A stretch of 64,000 nt of DNA from Marinobacter xestospongiae (GTDB lineage: Bacteria; Pseudomonadota; Gammaproteobacteria; Pseudomonadales; Oleiphilaceae): positions 1-64,000 of the forward strand of contig NZ_JAKZAK010000012.1 of assembly GCF_023156385.1 (NCBI RefSeq), written 5' to 3'. Positions 24,261 through 33,409 of this stretch are shown in pieces. The notes under the pieces are model-generated. The model was not told the origin of the DNA. It made no database searches and worked only from the letters and a program-made list of their open reading frames with translations. The translations under genes and the position numbers were made by a program. Within the stretch, counting starts at the first letter, position 1. Every line of letters begins with the position of its first letter.

Positions 24261-25019
24261 ATGACCAACCAATCCGACCGGGTGGTGCTGGTAACCGGTG
24301 GCAGCGCTGGCATTGGCAAGGCGGCAGCCTGGGCCTTTGCGCGGCGCGGAGATACTGTGGTGATCTGCGACAGTGACTGGTCGCGGGGTGAGGCGGTCGC
24401 TGATGAGATCTGCCATGAATCGGGACAGGCCACCTTCATTCAGGCCGATGTGTCCAAGGCCGTGGAAGTCGAGCACCTGATCAAAACGATAGCCGACACC
24501 TACGGCCGCCTGGATTACGCCTTCAATAACGCGGGCATTGAGGGGGAGCTGGGGGAGACGGCGGACTGTTCCATCGACAACTGGCAACGCACCATCGCCA
24601 TTAACCTGACCGGCGTTTTTCTGTGTATGAAGTATGAGCTGCCACTGATGCTCAGCACGGGACATGGCGTTGTCGTCAACATGGCCTCTGTGGCCGGTAA
24701 GGTGGGCTTTCCCAATCTGCCGGCTTACTGCGCTTCGAAAGGCGGCGTTATCCAGCTCTCAAAAGCGGCGGCGCTGGAATATGCCACGCGGAATATTCGC
24801 GTCAATGCGATCTGTCCAGCGGTGATCCAGACGGAAATGATCATGCGGATCACCCATAACGATCCCGATACCTTGTCCAGGTTCCACAATTTCCAGCCAA
24901 TGGAGCGGGCCGGCCACCCGGATGAGGTGGCGGATCTCGTGTTGTGGTTGTGTTCGAACCAGTCGTCTTTTGTCACAGGGCAGGCGATTGCCATCGACGG
25001 TGGCTATCTGGCGCGCTGA
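24261..25019 (+). CDS. Short-chain dehydrogenase/reductase
   Basis: A 252-residue classical SDR oxidoreductase. The cofactor motif TGGSAGIGKA, NNAG, the catalytic Ser (NMASVAG) and YCASK with active-site Tyr/Lys are all present, and the C-terminus has the usual TGQAIAIDGGYLA. CDSDWSRG after strand beta-2 places an Asp where NAD(H)-preferring members have one, so NAD is the likelier cofactor. GGAGGGGGG lies 8 bases before the ATG at 24261. It is a single gene between the autotransporters and the c-di-GMP locus; the substrate is not evident. Confidence 0.9.
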   Translation: MTNQSDRVVLVTGGSAGIGKAAAWAFARRGDTVVICDSDWSRGEAVADEICHESGQATFIQADVSKAVEVEHLIKTIADTYGRLDYAFNNAGIEGELGETADCSIDNWQRTIAINLTGVFLCMKYELPLMLSTGHGVVVNMASVAGKVGFPNLPAYCASKGGVIQLSKAAALEYATRNIRVNAICPAVIQTEMIMRITHNDPDTLSRFHNFQPMERAGHPDEVADLVLWLCSNQSSFVTGQAIAIDGGYLAR

Positions 25020-25149
25020 GGCCGGGTCTCGGTGGCAGGTTCTTCTGCCCCTGTGATGGCACTGACAGCGACTGAGTGGGCAACTATAGTTTTGGGGTGG
25101 ATGTCCCCCATTCATGAGTGCGTCTGCCAGGGACTGGAGGAGAGGAACG

Positions 25150-27399
25150 GTGTCTGATGAGGAGGAGCTTCCGCAGGGAACGGCCACAATCCTGCTGGTG
25201 GATGATAACCCAGCCGACCTGTTGGTTGTCTGTAAGCAGTTTAAGCGTGCGGGCTACCGTGTGGTGGTGGCCCGGGAGGCAGAGGAAGCCATTGAACGGG
25301 CCGGGTTTGTCCAGCCAGACCTGATCTTGCTGGATGTCGTCATGCCGGAAAGCAGCGGCTTTGAGATTTGCCGGCGACTGAAAGCAACGGCCAGTACCCA
25401 GGATATTCCCGTTATTTTTATGACTGCGTTGACTGATGTCTCCGACAAGGTCACCGCATTCGAAGCGGGCGGTGTTGACTATATCACCAAACCTTTCCAG
25501 GTCGGAGAGGTGCTGGCCCGCGTTAATACCCAGTTGAGCCTGAGGGCCATGCAGCAGTTGCTCAACGCTCGCAATCAGCAGTTGCAGGAGCAATTGAGTG
25601 AACAACGTCTGCAGCGGGAGGAGCTGGAGTACCGGGCAACTCATGACATGCTCACGGAGTTGCCAAACCGAACGCTGTTCATGGATCGCCTGACCCATGC
25701 GATTGAACGTGCACGTCGCAACCAGTCCCAGCTGGCGGTACTTTTCATTGATCTGGACAAGTTCAAGATCATTAATGACACCCTGGGGCACGGCGCCGGC
25801 GACGAGTTGCTACAGAGTGTGGCCGAGCGCCTGCGCAACTGTGCCCGGAAGAGCGACACCCTCGGGCGTCTTGGGGGCGATGAGTTTGTTGTTCTGGCCG
25901 AAAACACCAGCGCCGTAGCTGACATTGAAACCCTTATTGAGCGGCTGTCCAGTAAGCTGGTGGAGCCGGTATTGCTTGCCGGGTTGATGCATTCGGTGAC
26001 CTGCAGCATCGGGATCAGCCGGTATCCCAGAGATGGCGAGACCGCAGAGACTCTGCTGAAGCATGCGGATTTGGCAATGTTCCAGGCGAAGGACCGGGGA
26101 CGGAATGCCTACCGGTTCTTTGAAGCCTCCATGCAGGAAACCCTGAATCGCCGCGTCAGCCTGGAACGTCAGCTCCGCGAGGCGTTCAAAAGGGATGAGT
26201 TCGTTCTCTATTACCAGCCCCAGATTGATCTCCGGAACGGTCGTATTTGCAGCCTGGAGGCTCTGGTGCGGTGGCAGAGCCCGAACGATGGCTTGGTATT
26301 GCCGGGGCATTTCGTACCACTGGCGGAAGAGAGCAGGCTGATTCTGGCGTTGGGGGAATGGGTGTTGCGAAGTGCCTGCATCCAGTTGCGGCGTTGGTTG
26401 AATCGGGGCGTCTCCGTTGTTCCCGTGGCGATCAATCTTGCGGCGGCGCAATTTGCCGACCCAACGCTGGATCAGTTGCTTAAAGGGGCCCTGGTGGAGT
26501 CGGAGCTGGATGCCCGCTACCTCGAGCTGGAGCTGACCGAGTCGATGTCGATGAGCGATCCGGAGGTTTCCCTGGCGATGATGCATCGGCTGAAAGAGAT
26601 CGGCGTCTCTCTCGCGATTGACGATTTTGGCACCGGGTTTTCAAACCTCAGTTACGTCCGGCGGTTTCCGGTGGACAAGCTCAAGATTGATCGTACTTTC
26701 GTTGAGGGCATGATCAGCAATCCCCAGGACAATTCGATCGTGTTGTCGGTTATTCGCCTGGCCCACAGCCTGGGGCTGAGAGCGGTGGCGGAGGGGGTGG
26801 AAACCGAGGGCCAGGTTCGGCTGCTCGCCGAAGGTGGCTGTGACATGTTCCAGGGGCACCAGTTCCGGCCGGCGCTGGCGGCCCCGGACATTGAGGATCT
26901 GTTGCAGCGCCAAGTCTGCGTCAGCCCGGAGCTGCTGGCCCGGCCGTTCCAGCTCCGGACCGTGTTGCTGGTGGAGGATGAGCCGCAGGTGGCGAACAGT
27001 TTCAGGCGTATGGTGCGCAACCACGACATCCATGTGATTGCCGTGGAGGGCCCCACAGAGGCTTATGAGGTTCTGGCCCAGCAGGATATTGGCGTCGTGG
27101 TTTCCGATTACCGTATGCCCCGTGAAGACGGAATCCAGTTTCTGAGTAACGTTAAACGGCTTTACCCGAACAGCATTCGCATTCTTATGACCGGCCATGT
27201 TGATCGTGGCACCCTGGAGAATACGATCAACCAGGCAGAGGCCTTCCGGTTTATTGCCAAACCCTGGTACAGCGATCAGGTGATTGCAACGCTCGAACAA
27301 GCCTTTCAGCGCTACGATTATCTGAGCCGGGCCGGTGGTGTCCAGCGAATTGTTGGCGATGTGACGATGGGCGGGGGCGGTGTCGATGAACAGCGATGA
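25150..27399 (+). CDS. c-di-GMP signalling protein REC-GGDEF-EAL-REC
   Basis: A cytosolic 749-residue response regulator that could both make and break cyclic di-GMP. Order: receiver 1 (about 15-130, LLVDDNPADL and LILLDVVMPE), GGDEF (motif LGGDEFVV near 240, with an RKSD inhibitory site five residues before it), EAL (ALVRW near 367, NLAAAQF, ELTES, DDFGTGFSNL, AEGVET and QGHQF all intact), and a second receiver (about 602-735, LLVEDEPQVAN, VVVSDYRMP, IAKPWY). Both catalytic domains look active. A GTG at 25150 is chosen because GGAGGAGAGG stands just upstream; an ATG at 25114 would add 12 residues. The next gene overlaps its 3' end by 14 bp. No kinase lies beside it. Confidence 0.92.
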   Translation: MSDEEELPQGTATILLVDDNPADLLVVCKQFKRAGYRVVVAREAEEAIERAGFVQPDLILLDVVMPESSGFEICRRLKATASTQDIPVIFMTALTDVSDKVTAFEAGGVDYITKPFQVGEVLARVNTQLSLRAMQQLLNARNQQLQEQLSEQRLQREELEYRATHDMLTELPNRTLFMDRLTHAIERARRNQSQLAVLFIDLDKFKIINDTLGHGAGDELLQSVAERLRNCARKSDTLGRLGGDEFVVLAENTSAVADIETLIERLSSKLVEPVLLAGLMHSVTCSIGISRYPRDGETAETLLKHADLAMFQAKDRGRNAYRFFEASMQETLNRRVSLERQLREAFKRDEFVLYYQPQIDLRNGRICSLEALVRWQSPNDGLVLPGHFVPLAEESRLILALGEWVLRSACIQLRRWLNRGVSVVPVAINLAAAQFADPTLDQLLKGALVESELDARYLELELTESMSMSDPEVSLAMMHRLKEIGVSLAIDDFGTGFSNLSYVRRFPVDKLKIDRTFVEGMISNPQDNSIVLSVIRLAHSLGLRAVAEGVETEGQVRLLAEGGCDMFQGHQFRPALAAPDIEDLLQRQVCVSPELLARPFQLRTVLLVEDEPQVANSFRRMVRNHDIHVIAVEGPTEAYEVLAQQDIGVVVSDYRMPREDGIQFLSNVKRLYPNSIRILMTGHVDRGTLENTINQAEAFRFIAKPWYSDQVIATLEQAFQRYDYLSRAGGVQRIVGDVTMGGGGVDEQR

Positions 27400-27802
27400 G
27401 AAATCACTCTATGCCGGTCTTCAGGCGCTATCTGATATGGCATTCCCCAAGCAGTGTATGAATTGCGGCCGTCAGTATGGTTCGGCGGAGGCGTTTATTG
27501 CTGAATCCAGGGCCCTCAATGGCAGCAGCGGTCTGAAGGTCTCATTGGATGATGACGATCTGCCGGTCGTGGAGCTCTTTCGAAACTGCGTTTGCGGGTC
27601 CACCTTGATGGAGTTTTTTAACGACCGGCGTGGGACTTCGCCGGTTGCCGCTAAACGTCGAGCGTTGTTTGCCACCATGCTGGAGACGTTACAGCATCGA
27701 GGACTCGAACCTGAGGTGGGGCGCCAGGAACTGCTGAAACTGATGCAGGGGCAACGCAGTGCCAGGCTGGAAGCAATGGGTATCCGCCTGGCTGGTCATT
27801 GA
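27386..27802 (+). CDS. Small Cys-motif protein, 138 aa, coupled to the c-di-GMP protein
   Basis: I do not recognise a named family. The protein has a CMNCG pair near residues 25-30 and a CVCGS pair about 50 residues later, a likely zinc-ribbon, then a helical C-terminal part (RRALFATMLETLQHRGLEPEVGRQEL). It overlaps the REC-GGDEF-EAL-REC gene by 14 bp, so the two are probably translated together and may work together; a GTG two codons upstream is an alternative start. It is convergent with the next gene, with only 26 bp between. Confidence 0.75.
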   Translation: MNSDEKSLYAGLQALSDMAFPKQCMNCGRQYGSAEAFIAESRALNGSSGLKVSLDDDDLPVVELFRNCVCGSTLMEFFNDRRGTSPVAAKRRALFATMLETLQHRGLEPEVGRQELLKLMQGQRSARLEAMGIRLAGH

Positions 27803-27828
27803 TCCGGATAGGCCGTGACACCGTTTCT

Positions 27829-28368
27829 TCAGTTGATGTCGCCGGCTTCATCGCTCAGGTCAATCATGCCCTCGTCGTCCAGCTGGATCTGGGTGATGCC
27901 GGGGCTATCCCGCTCCAACCGGTTCAGTTCCGTCTGTTGCCGTTTCAGCTTGTTGCGCTGCGCTCGCACCAGTTCCGCCAGTCTGGCGTTCTCCCGGATC
28001 AGTTCGTTGAACCGTAACGCGGTTTTCAGGGTGTGCAGCAGTTCCTCGTCGTCCCAGGGTTTCAGTACGAAGCGGTAGACCTCGGACTGGTTCACCGCTT
28101 TCAGCACGCCCTGCATGTCGGCATGGCCACTGAGAATGATCCGTGGGGTGTCCGGATGCTGCCTGCGGAAGTGGTCCAGAAACTCGATGCCATCCATTCC
28201 CGGCATCCGGTAGTCACAGATCACCAGGTCGACCGCGCGGTTGGCCACCTCGTCCAGCGCCTTGCGGGGATCGGTAAAGCCCAGCACCTGCCAGGATTGC
28301 CTGGTCAGCAGGCGGGTCAGGGATTTGATGATCATCGGTTCGTCATCAACCAGTAAAATGGTTGTCAT
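27829..28368 (-). CDS. Stand-alone response regulator (REC plus coiled coil)
   Basis: A 179-residue protein with one receiver domain (LLVDDEPMIIKS, phospho-acceptor in LVICDYRMPGMDG, switch Thr/Ser region ILSGHAD, Lys in FVLKPWDDEEL), then a coiled-coil stretch (about 125-160, many Arg/Leu/Glu) and a short acidic tail with no DNA-binding or enzyme domain. AAGGAG 7 bases before the ATG overlaps the stop of the preceding gene. It is the last gene of a three-gene minus-strand operon with the degenerate HD-GYP and LOV proteins, and is likely a phospho-relay or protein-binding output of that system. Confidence 0.88.
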   Translation of the reverse strand: MTTILLVDDEPMIIKSLTRLLTRQSWQVLGFTDPRKALDEVANRAVDLVICDYRMPGMDGIEFLDHFRRQHPDTPRIILSGHADMQGVLKAVNQSEVYRFVLKPWDDEELLHTLKTALRFNELIRENARLAELVRAQRNKLKRQQTELNRLERDSPGITQIQLDDEGMIDLSDEAGDIN

Positions 28369-28370
28369 GG

Positions 28371-29720
28371 CTATACTCCTTCAGCAGTCTGCCTGGAGAC
28401 GTAGACCGTTACCTTGTGACTCTCCAGGCTCTCAATCTGCAGCAGCTTGTTGATGATGTGCTTGTTGACGGTGGTGCCGGAGGACAGCAACAGAATGCCG
28501 CTGCGATTGACCAGATCCCGGGTCAGAATCATGCCGGGCTGCAGTTGAATGGCGGTGCACACCGCCTCGTTCGCGCCGGGCATGGCCATCACCAGGGAGT
28601 CGCTGATGGACTGCAGCTGGGAGGCGATTTCCGGGTCGTACCGCTGGCCGGCGTGGCGCTCGATGTGAGCCAGCGCCTGCTCTTTGGTGAGGGGCTCTTC
28701 GGCCATCAGGCCGCTCTGCAGGCCGACGAAGTCGCAGGCGACCCGGAGAATGCGGGCGCCGATGTCAATCGCCTCACCCCGGAGCCCGTCCGGGAAGCCG
28801 CTGCCGTTCCAGGCCTCCATGTGGTGCCGAATCAGCCGGCTGGTGGGCGCCAGGGCGGTAATGGCGGTCAGGTACATTTCCCCCATCTCCGGGTACTGGC
28901 GATAGATGGGGCGATCCCGGTGAGTGAGATGGACCTCGGCCCGGGACAGCAGGTCGTCGGGCAGGTTGAGTTTGCCGATCTCGTGCAGCAGCCCGGCGTA
29001 GTAGATGTAGGCAACCTGAGCGCGATCGAGTCCCTGTTGGCGAGCCAGCGCCCGGGCAACATCCGCAACCTGGCGGGACTGCCCTTTCTGCAACTGGGGG
29101 CGGCTATTGATCACGGTGGAGAAAACCCGTACGAAGGCGTCGTAGCTGTTTTCCAGCTGCTGGAAGGCCTTCTTGACCAGGGCCGATTTGTGTTCGATTT
29201 CCCGGGTCCGCTCCTGAACCCGCTGCTCCAGCTCCTCGTTGAACTGTTTGAGCTCCCGGTTCTGTCGTCGGGTGGTGTCCAGCAGCCGCTTTTTCTCCCG
29301 TTCCAGGCGGATGATGCGAAGACCTTCCTGGATTGCTTCCAGCAAGCCGTCCTCGTCCCAGGGCTTGCTGATGTAACGATGGATGCCGCCATGGTTGAGG
29401 GCGTTAATGGTGGCTTGCATGTCGGCAAAACCGGTCATCAGAAAGCGCACGCTGAATGGCCAGCGCTGTTTGACTTCGGTCAGAAAGGCCGCGCCGTCCA
29501 TGCCCGGCATGCGCATGTCCGAGACAATCAGGTCGATGTGTTCCTGCTCCAGAATGGCGAGTCCTTCCTGGGCATCTTCCGCGAAGTAGCAGTCGTAATC
29601 CTGTCGCCGCATCAGTCGCTTGAGGGAAGACAGAATGGCTTTCTCGTCATCGACAAACAGCAGCCGGAACGGCTTGGTCTTGCTGTTCTGGTTGGTTTCG
29701 GCGAGAACTTGCGAGTCCAT
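28371..29720 (-). CDS. REC plus degenerate HD-GYP domain protein
   Basis: A 449-residue RpfG-like response regulator. The receiver (about 15-130) has LFVDDEKAIL, the phospho-acceptor in LIVSDMRMPGMDG and SKPWDED. A coiled coil follows (about 140-190), then an HD-GYP-like domain (about 190-380). Its motifs are altered: HEIGK near residue 245 in place of HDIGK, HMEAWNGSGFP in place of HHExxDGxGYP, Gln for the first His and Tyr for a later His. Several metal ligands are thus missing, so c-di-GMP hydrolysis is doubtful and a binding or scaffold role is more likely. AGGAAA precedes the ATG by 7 bases. It lies 27 bp after the LOV gene and 2 bp before the stand-alone receiver gene. Confidence 0.88.
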   Translation of the reverse strand: MDSQVLAETNQNSKTKPFRLLFVDDEKAILSSLKRLMRRQDYDCYFAEDAQEGLAILEQEHIDLIVSDMRMPGMDGAAFLTEVKQRWPFSVRFLMTGFADMQATINALNHGGIHRYISKPWDEDGLLEAIQEGLRIIRLEREKKRLLDTTRRQNRELKQFNEELEQRVQERTREIEHKSALVKKAFQQLENSYDAFVRVFSTVINSRPQLQKGQSRQVADVARALARQQGLDRAQVAYIYYAGLLHEIGKLNLPDDLLSRAEVHLTHRDRPIYRQYPEMGEMYLTAITALAPTSRLIRHHMEAWNGSGFPDGLRGEAIDIGARILRVACDFVGLQSGLMAEEPLTKEQALAHIERHAGQRYDPEIASQLQSISDSLVMAMPGANEAVCTAIQLQPGMILTRDLVNRSGILLLSSGTTVNKHIINKLLQIESLESHKVTVYVSRQTAEGV

Positions 29721-29747
29721 GTACGTTTCCTGGGTTGTGGCTGGTCA

Positions 29748-32444
29748 TCAGGACTGAAGGCCTGTGTTGGTGTCGGATGCCCCGTCAGGTCGGCCATTTC
29801 GGGGCTGGCGGTCATAGCGCTGGAATGCCTGGCGGATGGTCTGGCGCAGCTCATCGTCCTGCCAGGGTTTGGTCAGAAACTTGTAGATGGCGCCCTCGTT
29901 GATGGCCCGGGTGATGGTGTCCAGATCGGTGTAACCGGACAGCACCATACGGATGGTTTCCGGGTAGATGTCCTTGACCTGGCTCAGGAACTCGGTCCCA
30001 GACAGGCTGGGCATGCGCTGATCCGACAGAATCACCTGTACCCGGTTTTCCGCCAGCAGGCTGAAGGCCTCCTGTGGGTCGGTGGTGGACAGAATCCGGT
30101 AACCGTCCCGCCGTAAAAGCCGGGTGAGTGTGCGCAGGATGTTGGGTTCATCGTCGATGATCAGCAGAGTCGGTGTGGTGGCCTCCGGGTCCTGCTCCAG
30201 TTTTGGCGGGCCTTTTGTCAGCAGCGGCTTCAGTTCATCAAACGGTACCGGGTGAGCGAAAAGCTGGCCCTGGAGAACGTCGCAGTGATTGCGTTTGAGG
30301 AACTGGGCGTGGGCCTCGGTCTCGACGCCCACCACCACCAGCGTCAGCCCCAGCTTTTCGACCATGGCGATGATGCCCTGGGTGATGGAGGCATCTTTCC
30401 GGTTGCTGATGATGTCACGGATGAACTGCCGATCGATCTTGAGTTTGGTGGCGGGCAAGTGCTTGATGTAGCTCAGGCTGGAGTAGCCGCTCCCAAAATC
30501 GTCGATGACGATGCCGACGCCCAGGTCCCGAATCGCCTCCAGGGTGGCGACGATCTGCTCTGCATCGGCTTTCAGCACCGATTCGGTGATCTCCAGGTCC
30601 AGCAGCTCTGGCGGATGGCCGGTGCGATCCAGGGCCTGTCGCACGGTGTCGGCAAAGTTGGGCTGGCGGAGTTGCAGGGGCGAGATGTTCACCGCCATGC
30701 GGTGGTGGGTGAAGCCCGCATCAATCAGAGAGCGGTTATCGCGACAGGCCTGTTCCAGGACCCACGCGCCCAGTCGGATGATCTGCCCGGTTTCCTCCGC
30801 CAGCGGAATGAACTCGCCCGGCAGAATGACGCCCCGATCTGGTTCAACCCACCGAACCAGGGCTTCGGAACCGGAGAAACGCCAGTCCTGGCAATTCACC
30901 TGAGGCTGATAGTGCAACTGCAGTTTGTTCAGGATGATGGCCTGCTCGAGGCTGTTGCGCAGGGCTACCCGGTGATTGGCGTCGCGGATCAGGCGGGAGG
31001 TGTACCAGCGATAGGTATTTCGGCCCGCTCGCTTGGCCTGGCCCATGGCCAGGTTGGCATGCTGCACCAGGGTCATGGCGTCGCCCACCTGCTCATCTGA
31101 CAGGGCAATGCCGATACTGGCGGTAATGTAGAGCTGGTGCTGATCGATGGGGTAGGGCTCAGACAGCCGCGCCAGCAGCTTCTCAACAATACCGACGCTG
31201 TCTTCCGGCACCGCAAGATCAGGCAGCAGCACCGCGAACTCGTCATTGCCGAGGCGGGCCACGGTATCACCGGGACGCAGGCTCTGGCCCAGGCGCTCAG
31301 CAACAGCAACCAGTAACTGGTCACCGGTGCGATGGCCGAGGGAGTCGTTAACAGGCTTGAAGCCGTCCAGGTTGATCACCAGGACCGCCAGCGACAGGCG
31401 GTGGCGGACCACCAGTCGCAGGGCCTGTTCCAGCCGGTCCTCCAGCAGGGAGCGGTTGGGCAGGCCGGTGAGTACGTCATGGCTGGCGTTGAAGGCCATC
31501 TCCGATTGCGCCGCCCGCTGAACGGAAATGTCGTTGAGAATGCCTACGAAATGGGCGACCTCGCCCTGTTCATCCGGCACCGGGGCAATGTAGAGGTCGT
31601 TCCAGAATGGCTCGCCGTCATGGCGGTAGTTGCGCATGACCACGCTGACTTCTCGTTGCGCCTCCAGCGCCTCACGGATTTCCCGGCGCCTCTCCTCCTC
31701 GGTGTCCGGCCCCTGCAGGATGCGGCAGTTCTTTCCCAGCACGTCGTCCTGGCTGTAGCCGGTCATGCGGGAGAAGGCGGGGTTGATGTACAGGATCGGG
31801 TAGTCGTCCTCGGCGCCACCGGTGATGATGATGCCGTTGGAGGAGGCTTCGATGCTGCGCTGGAGCAGGTGCAGGCGGGCTTCGGACTGGGCCCGGCGGG
31901 AGACATCGCGAACCACGGCCAGGCGGTGGGGACGGTCGCGCCACTGGGTGGTAATCGAGCGCAGTTCCAGGGTGCGCGGATCGCCGGACGCGCCCTCGAT
32001 GTTGAATTCCACGCTGGATTCCGAGGCGGCGTCCTGCAGGGTGTGCACGTTGGTGAGTGCGGACAGGTCCGCGCCCAGCAGGGTGTACGCCGCGGCGTTG
32101 GCGTATTGCACCCGGCCTCGTGTATCGGAGACCAGTATCGCGTCCGGCAGCTGATCCAGCAGGGTCCGGGTGTCGTCCGACAGACTGGTGGGGACCAGCT
32201 CTGGAGCGTTGGCGTTTTTCTGCCGTAGCTGATGGGCCAGCCAGCCCAGCTCGGGCTGTGGTCCGAGGGCCAGTGTGGCCAGCCCCTGGGTATCGATCAG
32301 AGGCACCGAGGCGCCGTTGAACACCAGCAGTTCAACCAGTTGCCGACGCACAGGGGGGCGCTGCGCCAGCAGGGCATCCAGTGCCGGTTCGTCGTCGTGG
32401 CTGATCAGCAGGGCTGTGAGCGCCTGATTGTCGTGGTCATCCAT
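29748..32444 (-). CDS. PAS-LOV-GGDEF-EAL-REC protein, putative blue-light c-di-GMP regulator
   Basis: An 898-residue soluble sensor. After an unrecognised helical N-terminus (1-100) comes a PAS domain (about 110-190), then a LOV domain (about 195-305). The LOV hallmark is GKNCRILQG, whose Cys240 would form the flavin adduct; NYRHDG and FWNDLYIAP supply the flavin-contacting Asn residues. The signalling Gln expected in FVGxQ is Leu303 (FVGILND). GGDEF is LGNDEF, preceded by an RPGD inhibitory site. The EAL part has SEALVRW, DDFGSGYSSL and LQGQLF but VVGVET in place of AEGVET. The C-terminus is a receiver (LLIIDDEPNIL, VILSDQRMP, LTKPWQD). First gene of a three-gene operon. Diguanylate cyclase activity is doubtful, phosphodiesterase activity possible. 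Confidence 0.9.
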   Translation of the reverse strand: MDDHDNQALTALLISHDDEPALDALLAQRPPVRRQLVELLVFNGASVPLIDTQGLATLALGPQPELGWLAHQLRQKNANAPELVPTSLSDDTRTLLDQLPDAILVSDTRGRVQYANAAAYTLLGADLSALTNVHTLQDAASESSVEFNIEGASGDPRTLELRSITTQWRDRPHRLAVVRDVSRRAQSEARLHLLQRSIEASSNGIIITGGAEDDYPILYINPAFSRMTGYSQDDVLGKNCRILQGPDTEEERRREIREALEAQREVSVVMRNYRHDGEPFWNDLYIAPVPDEQGEVAHFVGILNDISVQRAAQSEMAFNASHDVLTGLPNRSLLEDRLEQALRLVVRHRLSLAVLVINLDGFKPVNDSLGHRTGDQLLVAVAERLGQSLRPGDTVARLGNDEFAVLLPDLAVPEDSVGIVEKLLARLSEPYPIDQHQLYITASIGIALSDEQVGDAMTLVQHANLAMGQAKRAGRNTYRWYTSRLIRDANHRVALRNSLEQAIILNKLQLHYQPQVNCQDWRFSGSEALVRWVEPDRGVILPGEFIPLAEETGQIIRLGAWVLEQACRDNRSLIDAGFTHHRMAVNISPLQLRQPNFADTVRQALDRTGHPPELLDLEITESVLKADAEQIVATLEAIRDLGVGIVIDDFGSGYSSLSYIKHLPATKLKIDRQFIRDIISNRKDASITQGIIAMVEKLGLTLVVVGVETEAHAQFLKRNHCDVLQGQLFAHPVPFDELKPLLTKGPPKLEQDPEATTPTLLIIDDEPNILRTLTRLLRRDGYRILSTTDPQEAFSLLAENRVQVILSDQRMPSLSGTEFLSQVKDIYPETIRMVLSGYTDLDTITRAINEGAIYKFLTKPWQDDELRQTIRQAFQRYDRQPRNGRPDGASDTNTGLQS

Positions 32445-32631
32445 GATGCCTGGTTCCTGCTGGCTGATCGTCCTCGTCCTGATGCCGGAAATTCCGGGTG
32501 GGTCTGTCCCTGGTTGCCATCGTCACACGCCCTCATCCTGAAGCGGCTACACTGGCAAGTGTAGACCATGGAGCGACCTGCCATGGTCGACCGATAACCG
32601 ATGGGTGGTGTGCGTTTCAGGATCGACGACT

Positions 32632-33318
32632 ATGGATATCCGCTACGAGGTAGACCCCCAGGATCAGCCATCCTGGCAGCATTGTGTTGATGGCAGCGCC
32701 GATGGCCGCATTGATGACCGGGGCGACGGTCCGGCGTGGACCCGGCTGGCGTGCAATCAGTGCGAGCACTGCCCGTTGTCGACCCGTGACTATACCTTTT
32801 GCCCCCTGGCCCGGGCGTTGCAACCGGTATTGCGGAACGTGGCGGACTCGTCGTCCTATCAGCCGGTGCGGGTCCGGGTGGTGACGCCGGAGCGGGATGT
32901 GGTCAAGGTTACCTCCATGCAGCGGGCGATCGGCTCCCTGTTTGGCGTGGTCAGTGTGTTTTCCGGGTGTCCGCGGCTGGCGCTGCTGCGACCGCTGGGG
33001 CGGGTGCACCTGCCGTTCAGTTCCTCCGATGAAACGGTGATGCGGGTGATTGGCAGCTACCTCACCGGCCAGTTTGTGCGGGCACAGCACGGCCTGGACG
33101 CTGATTGGCAGTTGCAGGGGTTACGGGACCTGTATCGGGATATCCGCAAGGTAAACCGGGGCATCAGCGCCCGCTTGCGGGAGATTGCGACAGATGATGC
33201 CAGTGCCAACAGCATGGTGCTGCTGGATGTGCTGGCAACGGATGTGGAGTATACGCTGGACCGCTATGAGGGCGAGCTGGACAAGCTGTTTGCCGAATTC
33301 CTGCCGCCTGCGCCGTAA
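32632..33318 (+). CDS. Conserved hypothetical protein with Cys cluster, 228 aa
   Basis: Family not recognised. Near residues 40-60 a cluster CNQCEHCPLSTRDYTFCPLA could bind a metal or Fe-S centre. The middle part is predicted beta-rich (QPVRVRVVTPERDVVKVTS) and the C-terminal half helical (LRDLYRDIRKVNRGISARLR). No signal peptide. AGGA lies 9 bases before the ATG at 32632; an upstream in-frame start has no such site. It is transcribed divergently from the LOV operon across 187 bp, so the two may share regulation, and it lies next to a PilZ gene on the other strand. Confidence 0.75.
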   Translation: MDIRYEVDPQDQPSWQHCVDGSADGRIDDRGDGPAWTRLACNQCEHCPLSTRDYTFCPLARALQPVLRNVADSSSYQPVRVRVVTPERDVVKVTSMQRAIGSLFGVVSVFSGCPRLALLRPLGRVHLPFSSSDETVMRVIGSYLTGQFVRAQHGLDADWQLQGLRDLYRDIRKVNRGISARLREIATDDASANSMVLLDVLATDVEYTLDRYEGELDKLFAEFLPPAP

Positions 33319-33409
33319 CGGTTTGCCTGGCGACGCGGTAACGAACGTTTGCGTTATCGGTCGTTTTAACGGATACCGCAACGGATACAGCAGCGTACGA
33401 AGTGACCAA

